This document shows, in pieces, positions 7,980 through 15,620 of a stretch of 15,892 nt of DNA. Both the position numbers and the translations under genes were made by a program. Positions within the stretch are counted from its first letter, which is position 1. Every line of letters starts with the position of its first letter. Origin of the DNA: an uncultured Centipeda sp. (lineage in GTDB: Bacteria > Bacillota > Negativicutes > Selenomonadales > Selenomonadaceae); the NCBI GenBank assembly GCA_937925565.1, contig CALALM010000048.1, forward strand, positions 1 to 15,892. Direction: 5' to 3'. Under the pieces are notes generated by a model that had not been told where the DNA came from, did not search any database, and saw only the letters and a program-made list of their open reading frames with translations.

Positions 7980-9380
7980 ATGTCTCGGCAGGAACGCAGG
8001 CGAATCGCGGAAGAAACCATACAGATCACGCATCAAGGCAGGTACCAAAAGCATGGAAAAACAATAGTTCTTCCCAATGAGGACTATAGCGCAGCAATTC
8101 TCATAGATGCCAAAGAGGCAAAACGCTGTGGAGAAGTTGTAAAAAGTAGCTGCTCGATATCAGATACACCTGATATCTATGTCTTGGAGGCAGATTCTTT
8201 TGCCTGTGCCGAGGGAATGGAGAATGAACTCGTAATGAATTTCGCCAATGCACATGTACCCGGCGGCGGCTTTCGAAACGGCGCAAATGCACAGGAAGAA
8301 TGTTTGTGCAGAGAGAGTACGCTTTATCACTCCATAGGCGGCGATGCGGCATATAAGATGTATGACTATAACAATCGTCGGAAAAATGCCTGTGATTCCG
8401 ACTACATGATACTATCTCCCCATGTATGCGTCTTTCGGGATCTTCATGATGCTTTTTTGGATGAGCCGTTTCTGATCTCTGTCATTACGATTCCTGCGCC
8501 GAACCGCAACGGTGCGGCGCGGGAGGTTTCTCCCGATGTGCTGTCCCGTGTAATGAAATCAAGGCTAAGGAAAATGTTTGCCGTTGCCGCAGCGCATGGG
8601 TATTCGTCACTCGTTCTTGGCGCATGGGGATGCGGGGCATTTGGGCACGATCCGCACAGTGTTGCAAAGTATTTTTATGATATTCTTATGGATGAAGGAT
8701 ATCACAAATACTTTCAGACAATAGCATTTGCAATTATTGATAGAGGTGAAAAGAAAAATTTTCACGCATTTGCAGATGTATTTCAGGATGTTGGAACAAT
8801 ATGCACCAATGATACATCTGAAGCTGTGACAGCAGTGCCGGGATTTTATCAAGCAAATCATCCGTTCATCACATACAACTTTTCGCAGGAAAACATTTCG
8901 CCTGAGAATAAAGGTTATTCTTATGGCACAACCAAGAACGGAATTCCCTTTATGGCAGAAATCTGGGAGCAGACCGATGGAGATCGGGCTGTGGCATTCT
9001 ATCTTCCTGTTATGGAAGACTTCATGAAGCTTGAGGGCGTGCCGCTTGTCAATGAAGAAACCGATACGAAGACCTTTTTTGTTCAAAAGCCGGTCAAGGC
9101 GTTTCATGCTTTGTGTGTCGGCATGGCGGACGGCGGCATGGTGGACGATTTAAGCGTTCTGTTTGCTTATGTCAGTTTTTTGGAAGAATGTAATTTACTT
9201 GCATTTTCAACCGATCTCCAAAATGCGTATGCGTTTCTCTTGACGGATGTGACAGGGCAGGATCTGATTGCGATTACGATATCGCTCACCATAGAGGGGG
9301 AGACGGTGGCATCTACACCGCTTTCATGGATTCCGTTTCACCATCCGTCCTCCAAGAGAACACATCTACGTTTGGTGTAG
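7980..9380 (+). CDS. PARG-type macrodomain protein (TIGR02452-like) with unknown C-terminal domain
   Basis: 466 residues in two halves. Residues 1 to about 265 form a microbial poly(ADP-ribose) glycohydrolase-type macrodomain. The hallmark GGG-X7-QEE is present (Gly95-97 to Gln105-Glu106-Glu107, where the glutamates are the catalytic acids of the family), followed by CRESTLY and, later, the ribose-phosphate loop GAWGCGAFG at 214-222. This half is expected to release ADP-ribose from proteins or nucleic acid, or to hydrolyse a related ribosyl bond. Residues about 285-466 (containing GTTKNGIPFMAEIW and VAFYLPVMEDF) match nothing I recognise; they look like an alpha/beta accessory domain. The start has AAGGAGGGG upstream and lies 21 bp after the glycosylase-like gene. 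The first half shares the AT-rich codon use of its partner. Catalytic family confident; substrate unknown. Confidence 0.85.
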   Translation: MSRQERRRIAEETIQITHQGRYQKHGKTIVLPNEDYSAAILIDAKEAKRCGEVVKSSCSISDTPDIYVLEADSFACAEGMENELVMNFANAHVPGGGFRNGANAQEECLCRESTLYHSIGGDAAYKMYDYNNRRKNACDSDYMILSPHVCVFRDLHDAFLDEPFLISVITIPAPNRNGAAREVSPDVLSRVMKSRLRKMFAVAAAHGYSSLVLGAWGCGAFGHDPHSVAKYFYDILMDEGYHKYFQTIAFAIIDRGEKKNFHAFADVFQDVGTICTNDTSEAVTAVPGFYQANHPFITYNFSQENISPENKGYSYGTTKNGIPFMAEIWEQTDGDRAVAFYLPVMEDFMKLEGVPLVNEETDTKTFFVQKPVKAFHALCVGMADGGMVDDLSVLFAYVSFLEECNLLAFSTDLQNAYAFLLTDVTGQDLIAITISLTIEGETVASTPLSWIPFHHPSSKRTHLRLV

Positions 9381-9415
9381 TGCATTCAAAAAGGCTCGTG
9401 GACGCATATAGATCG

Positions 9416-9448
9416 AAGCCTGTCAAGAAAAATACTTGACAGGCTTTT
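9416..9448 (+). terminator. Intrinsic terminator of the cassette
   Basis: AAGCCTGTCAAG (9416-9427) pairs perfectly with CTTGACAGGCTT (9435-9446) around a 7-nt A-rich loop, followed by a short T run. The 3' arm also holds the -35 box of the next operon. Confidence 0.85.
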
Positions 9449-9464
9449 CGTTTGCCGTTATAAT
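9436..9464 (+). promoter_or_regulatory. Promoter of the ylxM-ffh-rpsP operon
   Basis: A perfect TTGACA (9436-9441), 17-bp spacer and perfect TATAAT (9459-9464). The -35 is embedded in the preceding terminator hairpin. The ylxM start is about 30 bp downstream. Confidence 0.85.
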
Positions 9465-9494
9465 CGCAGAAGTGTTTATAGGTGGGTGATGTGT

Positions 9495-9856
9495 ATGGAG
9501 CGACTCTACTACCTTGCAAGACTGTATGACCTCTATGGAGGGCTTCTGACAGGAAAGCAGCGGGAGAGTCTGCGTCTTCACATCGCAGAGGACTTCTCCC
9601 TCGCGGAGATCGGCGAGGAGCTGGGCATCACGCGGCAGGCGGCGCATGACAATATTCGCCGCGCCGAGCGTGCGCTTGCGGAGATGGAGGAGACACTCGG
9701 GCTGCTCGCACGCCAGCAGGAACAGGAGCGCGCACTTGCTATTGTCTGTGCAAAGCTGCGTGCATTCAGAGAACCAATCGCGTGCGCCGATGTGCGCCGC
9801 ATCGCGGACGAACTGGAACAATACACATCACAGGATGATACGAAGGAGGTGGGAGA

Positions 9857-9860
<4 letters not shown>
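9495..9860 (+). CDS. ylxM: YlxM family signal-recognition-particle-associated protein
   Basis: Small (121-residue) sigma-70 region-4-like helix-turn-helix protein. The HTH is visible as FSLAEIGEELGITRQAAHDNIRRAE (about residues 35-59), followed by a helical tail. YlxM proteins are encoded directly before ffh in Bacillota and are reported to stimulate SRP activity rather than act as classical regulators. The ATG at 9495 is chosen over GTG 9486 and ATG 9489 because AGGTGG (9480-9485) is 9 nt away and the family usually begins close to the RLYYL-type segment. The stop overlaps the ffh start (ATGA), a sign of translational coupling. Confidence 0.9.
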
Positions 9861-11233
<1,373 letters not shown>

Positions 11234-11271
11234 TACACAGTAAATAACACACAACGAAAGGTGGTGAAATT

Positions 11272-11547
11272 ATGGCAGTCAAGATTCGTTTGAACCGCAT
11301 GGGTGCGAAGAAGAATCCCTTTTATCGCATTGTGGTCGCCGACTCGCGCGCACCGCGTGACGGTCGATTCATCGAGATCCTTGGAAACTACGATCCGTCG
11401 AAGCAGCCCGCCGTCGTCAGCATTGACGAGGACAAGGCGATCGACTGGATGAAGAAGGGCGCACAGCCGACCGACACGGTCAGGAACCTCCTGAGCAAGA
11501 ACGGAACGATGGCGAAATTCGCCGAGGCAAAGCGTCAGAAAGATTGA
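11272..11547 (+). CDS. rpsP: 30S ribosomal protein S16
   Basis: Complete 91-residue S16 with the typical start [20 protein letters not shown] and the conserved [22 protein letters not shown] segment. It binds 16S rRNA early in 30S assembly. AAAGGTGGTG precedes the ATG at good spacing. It lies between ffh and khpA, the standard Bacillota order, so ribosome synthesis and SRP synthesis are co-transcribed here. Confidence 0.98.
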   Translation: MAVKIRLNRMGAKKNPFYRIVVADSRAPRDGRFIEILGNYDPSKQPAVVSIDEDKAIDWMKKGAQPTDTVRNLLSKNGTMAKFAEAKRQKD

Positions 11548-11626
11548 CAAATACAGCGCGTGAGCGGGGGATCCATCTCGGTGATCTCTCGCGGCGTGCG
11601 TATTGCGATGAGGAGAGACGACCGGC

Positions 11627-11854
11627 GTGAAAGAGATAGTCGAGGTTATCGCAAAATCCTTGGTCGATCATCCGGAAGCTGTCGTCGTTGACGAAACGCA
11701 GGATGATCAGGAGATCATTTTAAGGCTTCGTGTGGCAGAGGATGACATGGGCAAGGTCATCGGCAAGCAGGGGCGCATTGCAAAGGCTCTGCGCAGTGTT
11801 GTCAAGGCTGCTGCGACGAAGGAGAATAAGAGGGCAACGGTCGAGATCGGCTGA
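11627..11854 (+). CDS. khpA: KH-domain RNA-binding protein KhpA
   Basis: 75 residues forming a single KH domain, with the RNA-binding GKVIGKQGRIAKALR loop at 42-56 (GxxG = GKQG). KhpA (YlqC) works with KhpB/Jag as a heterodimeric RNA chaperone linked to cell-division and cell-wall gene control in Gram-positive bacteria. The start is GTG with AGGAGAG about 8 nt upstream; no ATG is available in frame. A gap of 79 bp separates it from rpsP, in which I see no clear terminator or promoter. A hairpin follows it. Confidence 0.93.
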   Translation: MKEIVEVIAKSLVDHPEAVVVDETQDDQEIILRLRVAEDDMGKVIGKQGRIAKALRSVVKAAATKENKRATVEIG

Positions 11855-11872
11855 GCCTTTAGGAAGCATGGC

Positions 11873-11904
11873 AACGGCGTGCGTCTCAGACGGTCGCCGT
11901 TTTT
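11873..11904 (+). terminator. Hairpin with T-run between khpA and ylqD (attenuator-like)
   Basis: AACGGCG (11873-11879) pairs with CGCCGTT (11895-11901), with an inner CGTC-TCA-GACG stem, and the 3' side runs into five T. It has intrinsic-terminator form but sits inside the operon, 20 bp before the ylqD start. It probably reduces expression of ylqD and rimM relative to ffh and rpsP. Confidence 0.6.
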
Positions 11905-11923
11905 GCATAAGGAGAGATACAGG

Positions 11924-12334
11924 GTGGATTCTATTTCAATCAAGGTGCCTGTCACCGTTAAGGCAAAGCTGACGGAGAAGCTGCGCGCAAAGATGCTCAA
12001 GGAGATGGAGGAAGGTCTCAGCCGCGCGGAGCTTGAGGTGCAGCAGCTCGGCATTCAGGAAAAGCGTGTCATGCAGGAGGCGGAGCAGGGAGAGCTGACG
12101 CCGCAGGCGATCCAGCACATCAACACGATCCGTCAGGAGCGCCAGCGTCGTCTGGACTACATCGAGGAGACGAACGTACACCGTGAGGAGCTGCAGAAGT
12201 TCGTCGAGGGCGCAGAGATCGTGCAGGGCACGCTCGAGCGGCAGGTCGAGGCGAAGGTCGGCGACGATATGCGCGAGCTCATGAACGTCGAGATCTTGGT
12301 GGAAGATGACAAGATTATCGCCATCCGTTCCTGA
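11924..12334 (+). CDS. ylqD: YlqD family protein
   Basis: 136 residues, largely helical and very rich in Glu, Gln, Arg and Lys. A short N-terminal strand (DSISIKVPVTVKAKLTEKL) is followed by a long coiled coil (about 20-105) and a C-terminal beta-like segment MNVEILVEDDKIIAIRS. It matches the YlqD family (ylqD lies between khpA/ylqC and rimM in Bacillus subtilis); the function is not known. The start is a GTG at 11924, chosen because AAGGAGAG lies about 8 nt before it; the in-frame ATG at 11879 lies inside the upstream hairpin and has no binding site. It overlaps rimM by 29 nt. Confidence 0.85.
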   Translation: MDSISIKVPVTVKAKLTEKLRAKMLKEMEEGLSRAELEVQQLGIQEKRVMQEAEQGELTPQAIQHINTIRQERQRRLDYIEETNVHREELQKFVEGAEIVQGTLERQVEAKVGDDMRELMNVEILVEDDKIIAIRS

Positions 12335-12824
12335 TACGAGCAATGAGCGCATCGTCATCGGGCGTGTCGGTGCGGCGCACGGCATTCGCGGCGATCTGCG
12401 CATCATGCCGCTCACGGACTTTCCCGAGCGCTTCACTGCGCTGCGCGAGGTCATGGTGGGCGATGAGCTGCTGCACATCGAGCAGATGAAGCCGCAGGGA
12501 AAGAATATCCTGATGCGCTTCCGCGAGTATGGTGTGCGTGAGGAGGCGCAGCGATTGACGGGGCGTCTCCTCACGGTTGCACGCGAGGAAGCAGCGCCAC
12601 TCGATGAGGGCGAATACTATGTGTTTGATATTGTCGGGCTGACGGTGTACGATGAGGAGGGAAGTGTTCTCGGCACGGTCGAGAATGTTCTCCGTACGGG
12701 CAGCAACGATGTCTATGTTGTGCGCGCCGAGGATGGGCGTGAGATTCTCATTCCTGCACTGCGCGCAGTCGTGCTTGCGATTGATGTGCCGGGGAGACGC
12801 ATGACAGTACGATTCCCACAGTAA
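12306..12824 (+). CDS. rimM: 16S rRNA processing protein RimM
   Basis: 172 residues, the usual size. The N-terminal RimM domain shows IVIGRVGAAHGIRGDLRI (about 16-33) and the conserved PLTDFPERF; the C-terminal PRC-barrel shows YYVFDIVGLTVYDEEG and ends with VLAIDVPGRRMTVRFPQ. It binds S19 during 30S head maturation. The only in-frame ATG is at 12306, within the end of ylqD, with GGTGG just before it. In most Bacillota trmD follows directly; here a terminator does. Confidence 0.95.
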   Translation: MTRLSPSVPDTSNERIVIGRVGAAHGIRGDLRIMPLTDFPERFTALREVMVGDELLHIEQMKPQGKNILMRFREYGVREEAQRLTGRLLTVAREEAAPLDEGEYYVFDIVGLTVYDEEGSVLGTVENVLRTGSNDVYVVRAEDGREILIPALRAVVLAIDVPGRRMTVRFPQ

Positions 12825-12859
12825 GCGGTCGGGGAGAACATCTCTCCGTTCCGCTTTTT
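12824..12859 (+). terminator. Terminator after rimM
   Basis: AGCGG (12824-12828) pairs with CCGCT (12851-12855), enclosing a second GGAGA/TCTCC stem, and five T follow. It starts at the last base of the rimM stop codon and closes the operon. Confidence 0.8.
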
Positions 12860-12861
12860 CT

Positions 12862-12890
12862 TTGCGGAGAGCCTCGTAACATGTTATAAT
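12862..12890 (+). promoter_or_regulatory. Promoter of the tsaE-tsaB-rimI-tsaD operon
   Basis: TATAAT (12885-12890) is preceded by TGT, giving an extended -10 (TGnTATAAT). The -35 at 17 bp is a weak TTGCGG (12862-12867), which an extended -10 would compensate. Confidence 0.75.
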
Positions 12891-12933
12891 GTATCAAAAG
12901 TTTCTATTTTTTTCACGCATAAGGGGATAGAAT

Positions 12934-13410
12934 ATGTTCACCTGTATCACGCGTTCTCCCGAGGAGACTGCGCATTTAGCGGGAACGATTGGTAAAATTA
13001 TTCATGAGGGGACGGTGATCTGCCTCGATGGAGAGCTTGGTGTGGGCAAAACCCTCTTTGTGCGCGCACTGGCGCGGACGCTCGGTGTGGAGAGCGACGT
13101 GACGAGCCCGACGTTCAACCTCATGAACATCTATGAGGCGGCATGTCCCATCGTGCATTTTGATCTCTATCGCATCGCGTCCGAGGAGGAGCTCGAGGAC
13201 ATTGGCTTCTATGAGTATGTGGAGGCAACGGAGGGCATTGTGCTGATCGAGTGGGCAGAGAAATTCCCGGAGGCGATGCCAGAGGATCGTGTTCAAGTGA
13301 ATATTGCAAACCTGGGCGGTGAGGGGCGGCAGTTCACCTTTGCCGCCGAGGGGGAGAAGAGCACGAGGCTCTTGGAGGAGTTGAGTGAGATTGTCGATCC
13401 TGAGCATTGA
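12934..13410 (+). CDS. tsaE: tRNA t6A37 biosynthesis ATPase TsaE
   Basis: 158-residue P-loop ATPase of the TsaBDE complex that makes N6-threonylcarbamoyladenosine at position 37 of ANN-decoding tRNAs. Walker A is GELGVGKT at 33-40; other family marks are TSPTFNLMNIYE (switch region), HFDLYR, and the IEWAEK motif near residue 109. Normal length. It is first in a four-gene operon and overlaps tsaB by 26 nt. The ATG follows an AAGGGG-type binding site. Confidence 0.96.
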   Translation: MFTCITRSPEETAHLAGTIGKIIHEGTVICLDGELGVGKTLFVRALARTLGVESDVTSPTFNLMNIYEAACPIVHFDLYRIASEEELEDIGFYEYVEATEGIVLIEWAEKFPEAMPEDRVQVNIANLGGEGRQFTFAAEGEKSTRLLEELSEIVDPEH

Positions 13411-14110
13411 TACCTCCTCGCAGGTCTCGAGCGTCGCCGTTCTCTCAGCCGAGCGCATTGCGGCAGAGATTTCTATGCAGGGCGCGCTGACACACTCGGA
13501 GACGCTGATGCCGCACATCGAGACAGCGCTCCATATGGCGCGTGTGAAAAAGGAAGAACTTGAGGGGCTCGCCGTCAGCATCGGTCCCGGTTCGTTTACG
13601 GGGCTGCGCATCGGACTTGCGGCGGCAAAGATGATGGCGTATGCACTGCACATCCCTCTCATCGCAGTACCGACACTTGAGGCGCTTGCCCATCACTATG
13701 TATGTGAGGGTGTGCGCCTCGTTCCCATGATGGACGCGCAGAAGGGAAATGTCTATGTGCAGGAGTTTGCGTGGGAGACGGGTGTGGATGGACTGACCCT
13801 GCGGGAAATGCACGCGCTCTCCATTCTGCCGTTGACCGAGGTCATTGCGGCACTCACGGGAACGGCGCAGCCCGCTCTGCTGCTCGGCGATGCAATGCAG
13901 AAGAAAAACACAATCGAATTGCCCGCACATGTGCGTCTTGCACCGATTCATGCACGTATGCCGCGTGCGGCGTGCGTGGGGCTTGCGGGGCTTGAGCGCC
14001 TTGCGCGTGGAGATGTGGACGACCCCGTGGCAATCCAGCCCCTTTACCTGCGCCGTAGCGAGGCGGAGGTGTTGTGGGAGAAGCGGCACGGCGCGGAGGG
14101 GGCGCAGTGA
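13385..14110 (+). CDS. tsaB: tRNA t6A37 biosynthesis protein TsaB
   Basis: Non-catalytic paralogue of TsaD that dimerises with it and is needed for the threonylcarbamoyl transfer. Marks seen are SILSIDTSS at the N-terminus, LTHSETLMPHIE, and SIGPGSFTGLRIGLAAAK (about 62-79). 241 residues. GTG at 13385 and TTG at 13391 are both possible starts; GGAGGAG (13374-13380) is 4 nt from the first and 10 nt from the second, so the choice is open. It overlaps tsaE by 26 nt and rimI by 4 nt (GTGA). Confidence 0.95.
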   Translation: MRLSILSIDTSSQVSSVAVLSAERIAAEISMQGALTHSETLMPHIETALHMARVKKEELEGLAVSIGPGSFTGLRIGLAAAKMMAYALHIPLIAVPTLEALAHHYVCEGVRLVPMMDAQKGNVYVQEFAWETGVDGLTLREMHALSILPLTEVIAALTGTAQPALLLGDAMQKKNTIELPAHVRLAPIHARMPRAACVGLAGLERLARGDVDDPVAIQPLYLRRSEAEVLWEKRHGAEGAQ

Positions 14111-14595
14111 TTCACTTTCGGGAACTCCTGCCCGCGGATGCGGAGGGGGTGGCGCGTGTCGAGTCGGAGAGTTTTCCGACGCCGTGGTCGCGCGAGGACT
14201 TCTGGCGAGAGGCGTCGAACGAATTTGCCTGCTATATTGTCGCGCTCGACGATGCGGAGATCATCGGCTTCGGCGGGTGTTGGATCTCGTTCGAGGAGGC
14301 ACAGGTGACCAATATCGCACTGACAACGTCGCAACGGGGCAGGGGACTGGGGAAAGTCCTCATGGAAAAGCTCATGCGTGCGGCAGCAGAGCGCGGCGCA
14401 GAGCGCATGACGCTTGAGGTGCGCCCGTCGAATACACCTGCTCTCCGCCTTTACGAAGGTTTGGGCTTTGCGGCGATCGGCGTGCGCAGGAAATACTATC
14501 AGGACAACGGTGAGGACGCAATCCTCATGTGGTATACAAAGCTAAAGGAATTTGTAAATGAAAGATGTGCAGGAGAAACTGACGCTCGGGATTGA
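14107..14595 (+). CDS. rimI: Ribosomal-protein-alanine N-acetyltransferase RimI
   Basis: GNAT-fold enzyme that acetylates the N-terminal alanine of ribosomal protein S18. The acetyl-CoA loop QRGRGLGK begins at about residue 76, and the C-terminal NTPALRLYEGLGFAAIGVR...YYQDNGEDAILM segment is typical of RimI. I place the start at GTG 14107, overlapping the tsaB stop, because GGAGGG (14095-14100) lies 6 nt before it; the frame is open further upstream but those residues are not family-like. This gives 162 residues. Association with the t6A genes is the usual Bacillota order. It overlaps tsaD by 38 nt. Confidence 0.93.
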   Translation: MIHFRELLPADAEGVARVESESFPTPWSREDFWREASNEFACYIVALDDAEIIGFGGCWISFEEAQVTNIALTTSQRGRGLGKVLMEKLMRAAAERGAERMTLEVRPSNTPALRLYEGLGFAAIGVRRKYYQDNGEDAILMWYTKLKEFVNERCAGETDARD

Positions 14596-15580
14596 AACGA
14601 GCTGTGACGAGACATCGGCGGCGGTGCTGCGCGGAACGCGCGAACTCCTCTCGTGCGTCACCGCAACGCAGATTCCGATCCATCAGAAATACGGCGGCGT
14701 CGTGCCTGAGATCGCCTCGCGCAACCACATCTTGAGCATCCTGCCCGTCGTAGAGCAGGCGCTTGAGGATGCGAACGTCCGGCTTGTAGACATCGATCAG
14801 ATCGCCGTTACCTACGGACCGGGACTCGTCGGCGCGCTTCTCGTCGGCGTGTCAGCGGCAAAATCGCTGGCGTTTTCGCTCGGCGTTCCGCTCATCGGCG
14901 TGAATCATCTCGAGGGGCATATCTTCGCAAACTTTCTCGCGACGCCGCAGCTCGCGCCGCCCTTTATGGCGCTCGTCGTTTCGGGTGGACATACGGCGCT
15001 CGTTGATGTCATGGACTACGAGACGTTTCGCCAGATGGGCAGGACGCGTGATGATGCCGCAGGCGAGGCGTTCGACAAGGTCGCGCGCGTGATGGGGCTG
15101 CCATACCCCGGAGGCCCCGAGATCGATCGGCTCGCACGCGAGGGCGACCCTGCTGCGATCGACTTCCCGCGTGCGCTCGCGCAGGAGGGAAACTACGAGT
15201 TCAGCTTCAGTGGACTGAAATCCGCTGTACTGAACTACATCAACAGCGAGAAGATGAAGGGGCACGCGCTGAAGAAGGCGGACATTGCCGCCTCGTTCCA
15301 GTCTGCCGTCGTCGAGGTACTTGTGCACAAGGCGTTTGAGGCGATTCGCGAAGCGGGGCGTGATACGCTCGTGCTCGCGGGTGGCGTTGCGGCGAATGCG
15401 GCGCTCGAGAAGCGTCTGCGGATGGTGGCAGAGGCAGAGAGGATTCGCTATCTCTACCCGCCGCCGCGCCTCTGTACGGACAACGCAGCGATGATCGCGT
15501 GTCGCGGTGCGTATCAGGCGGCGGCAGGGAAGTACAGTGACCTCTATCTGAACGCCGTCCCAGGACTGGATTTTCAGTAA
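14558..15580 (+). CDS. tsaD: tRNA t6A37 threonylcarbamoyltransferase TsaD
   Basis: Transfers the threonylcarbamoyl group from threonylcarbamoyl-AMP to A37 of tRNA. The ASKHA fold is marked by GIETSCDETSAAV near the N-terminus, the metal-binding HLEGH with His117 and His121, SGGHT at 142-146, AGGVAANAAL, and the metal ligand Asp308 in CTDNAAM. 340 residues, the full family length. The ATG has AAAGGA 8 nt upstream and lies inside the end of rimI. It is the last gene of the operon; an insertion sequence begins 2 bp after its stop, so no native terminator can be seen. TsaC, which makes the substrate, is not in this window. Confidence 0.97.
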   Translation: MKDVQEKLTLGIETSCDETSAAVLRGTRELLSCVTATQIPIHQKYGGVVPEIASRNHILSILPVVEQALEDANVRLVDIDQIAVTYGPGLVGALLVGVSAAKSLAFSLGVPLIGVNHLEGHIFANFLATPQLAPPFMALVVSGGHTALVDVMDYETFRQMGRTRDDAAGEAFDKVARVMGLPYPGGPEIDRLAREGDPAAIDFPRALAQEGNYEFSFSGLKSAVLNYINSEKMKGHALKKADIAASFQSAVVEVLVHKAFEAIREAGRDTLVLAGGVAANAALEKRLRMVAEAERIRYLYPPPRLCTDNAAMIACRGAYQAAAGKYSDLYLNAVPGLDFQ

Positions 15581-15582
15581 AC

Positions 15583-15610
15583 TGAACCACAGTCAATAGA
15601 GTAGACACAA
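15583..15610 (+). repeat. Probable terminal inverted repeat of the IS element
   Basis: The stretch beginning TGAACCACAGTC, just after the tsaD stop and before the transposase stop, is placed where the IS3-family right terminal repeat should be. Assignment is by position and by resemblance; the partner repeat is not in the window. Confidence 0.45.
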
Positions 15611-15620
15611 AAAAGAGCAA

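Noticed and set aside
7149..9380. Complete DarTG-type toxin-antitoxin system
   Set aside because: Neither protein resembles the DarT ADP-ribosyltransferase; the first has glycosylase-fold motifs, so only an analogy is drawn.
11548..11626. Possible terminator or small RNA between rpsP and khpA
   Set aside because: Only imperfect GATC/GATC and GC-rich pairings without a T-run are visible; nothing supportable.
14074..14106. Upstream extension of rimI to an earlier start
   Set aside because: The extra residues (GEAARRGGGA) are not family-like, lie within tsaB, and a better binding site serves the GTG at 14107.
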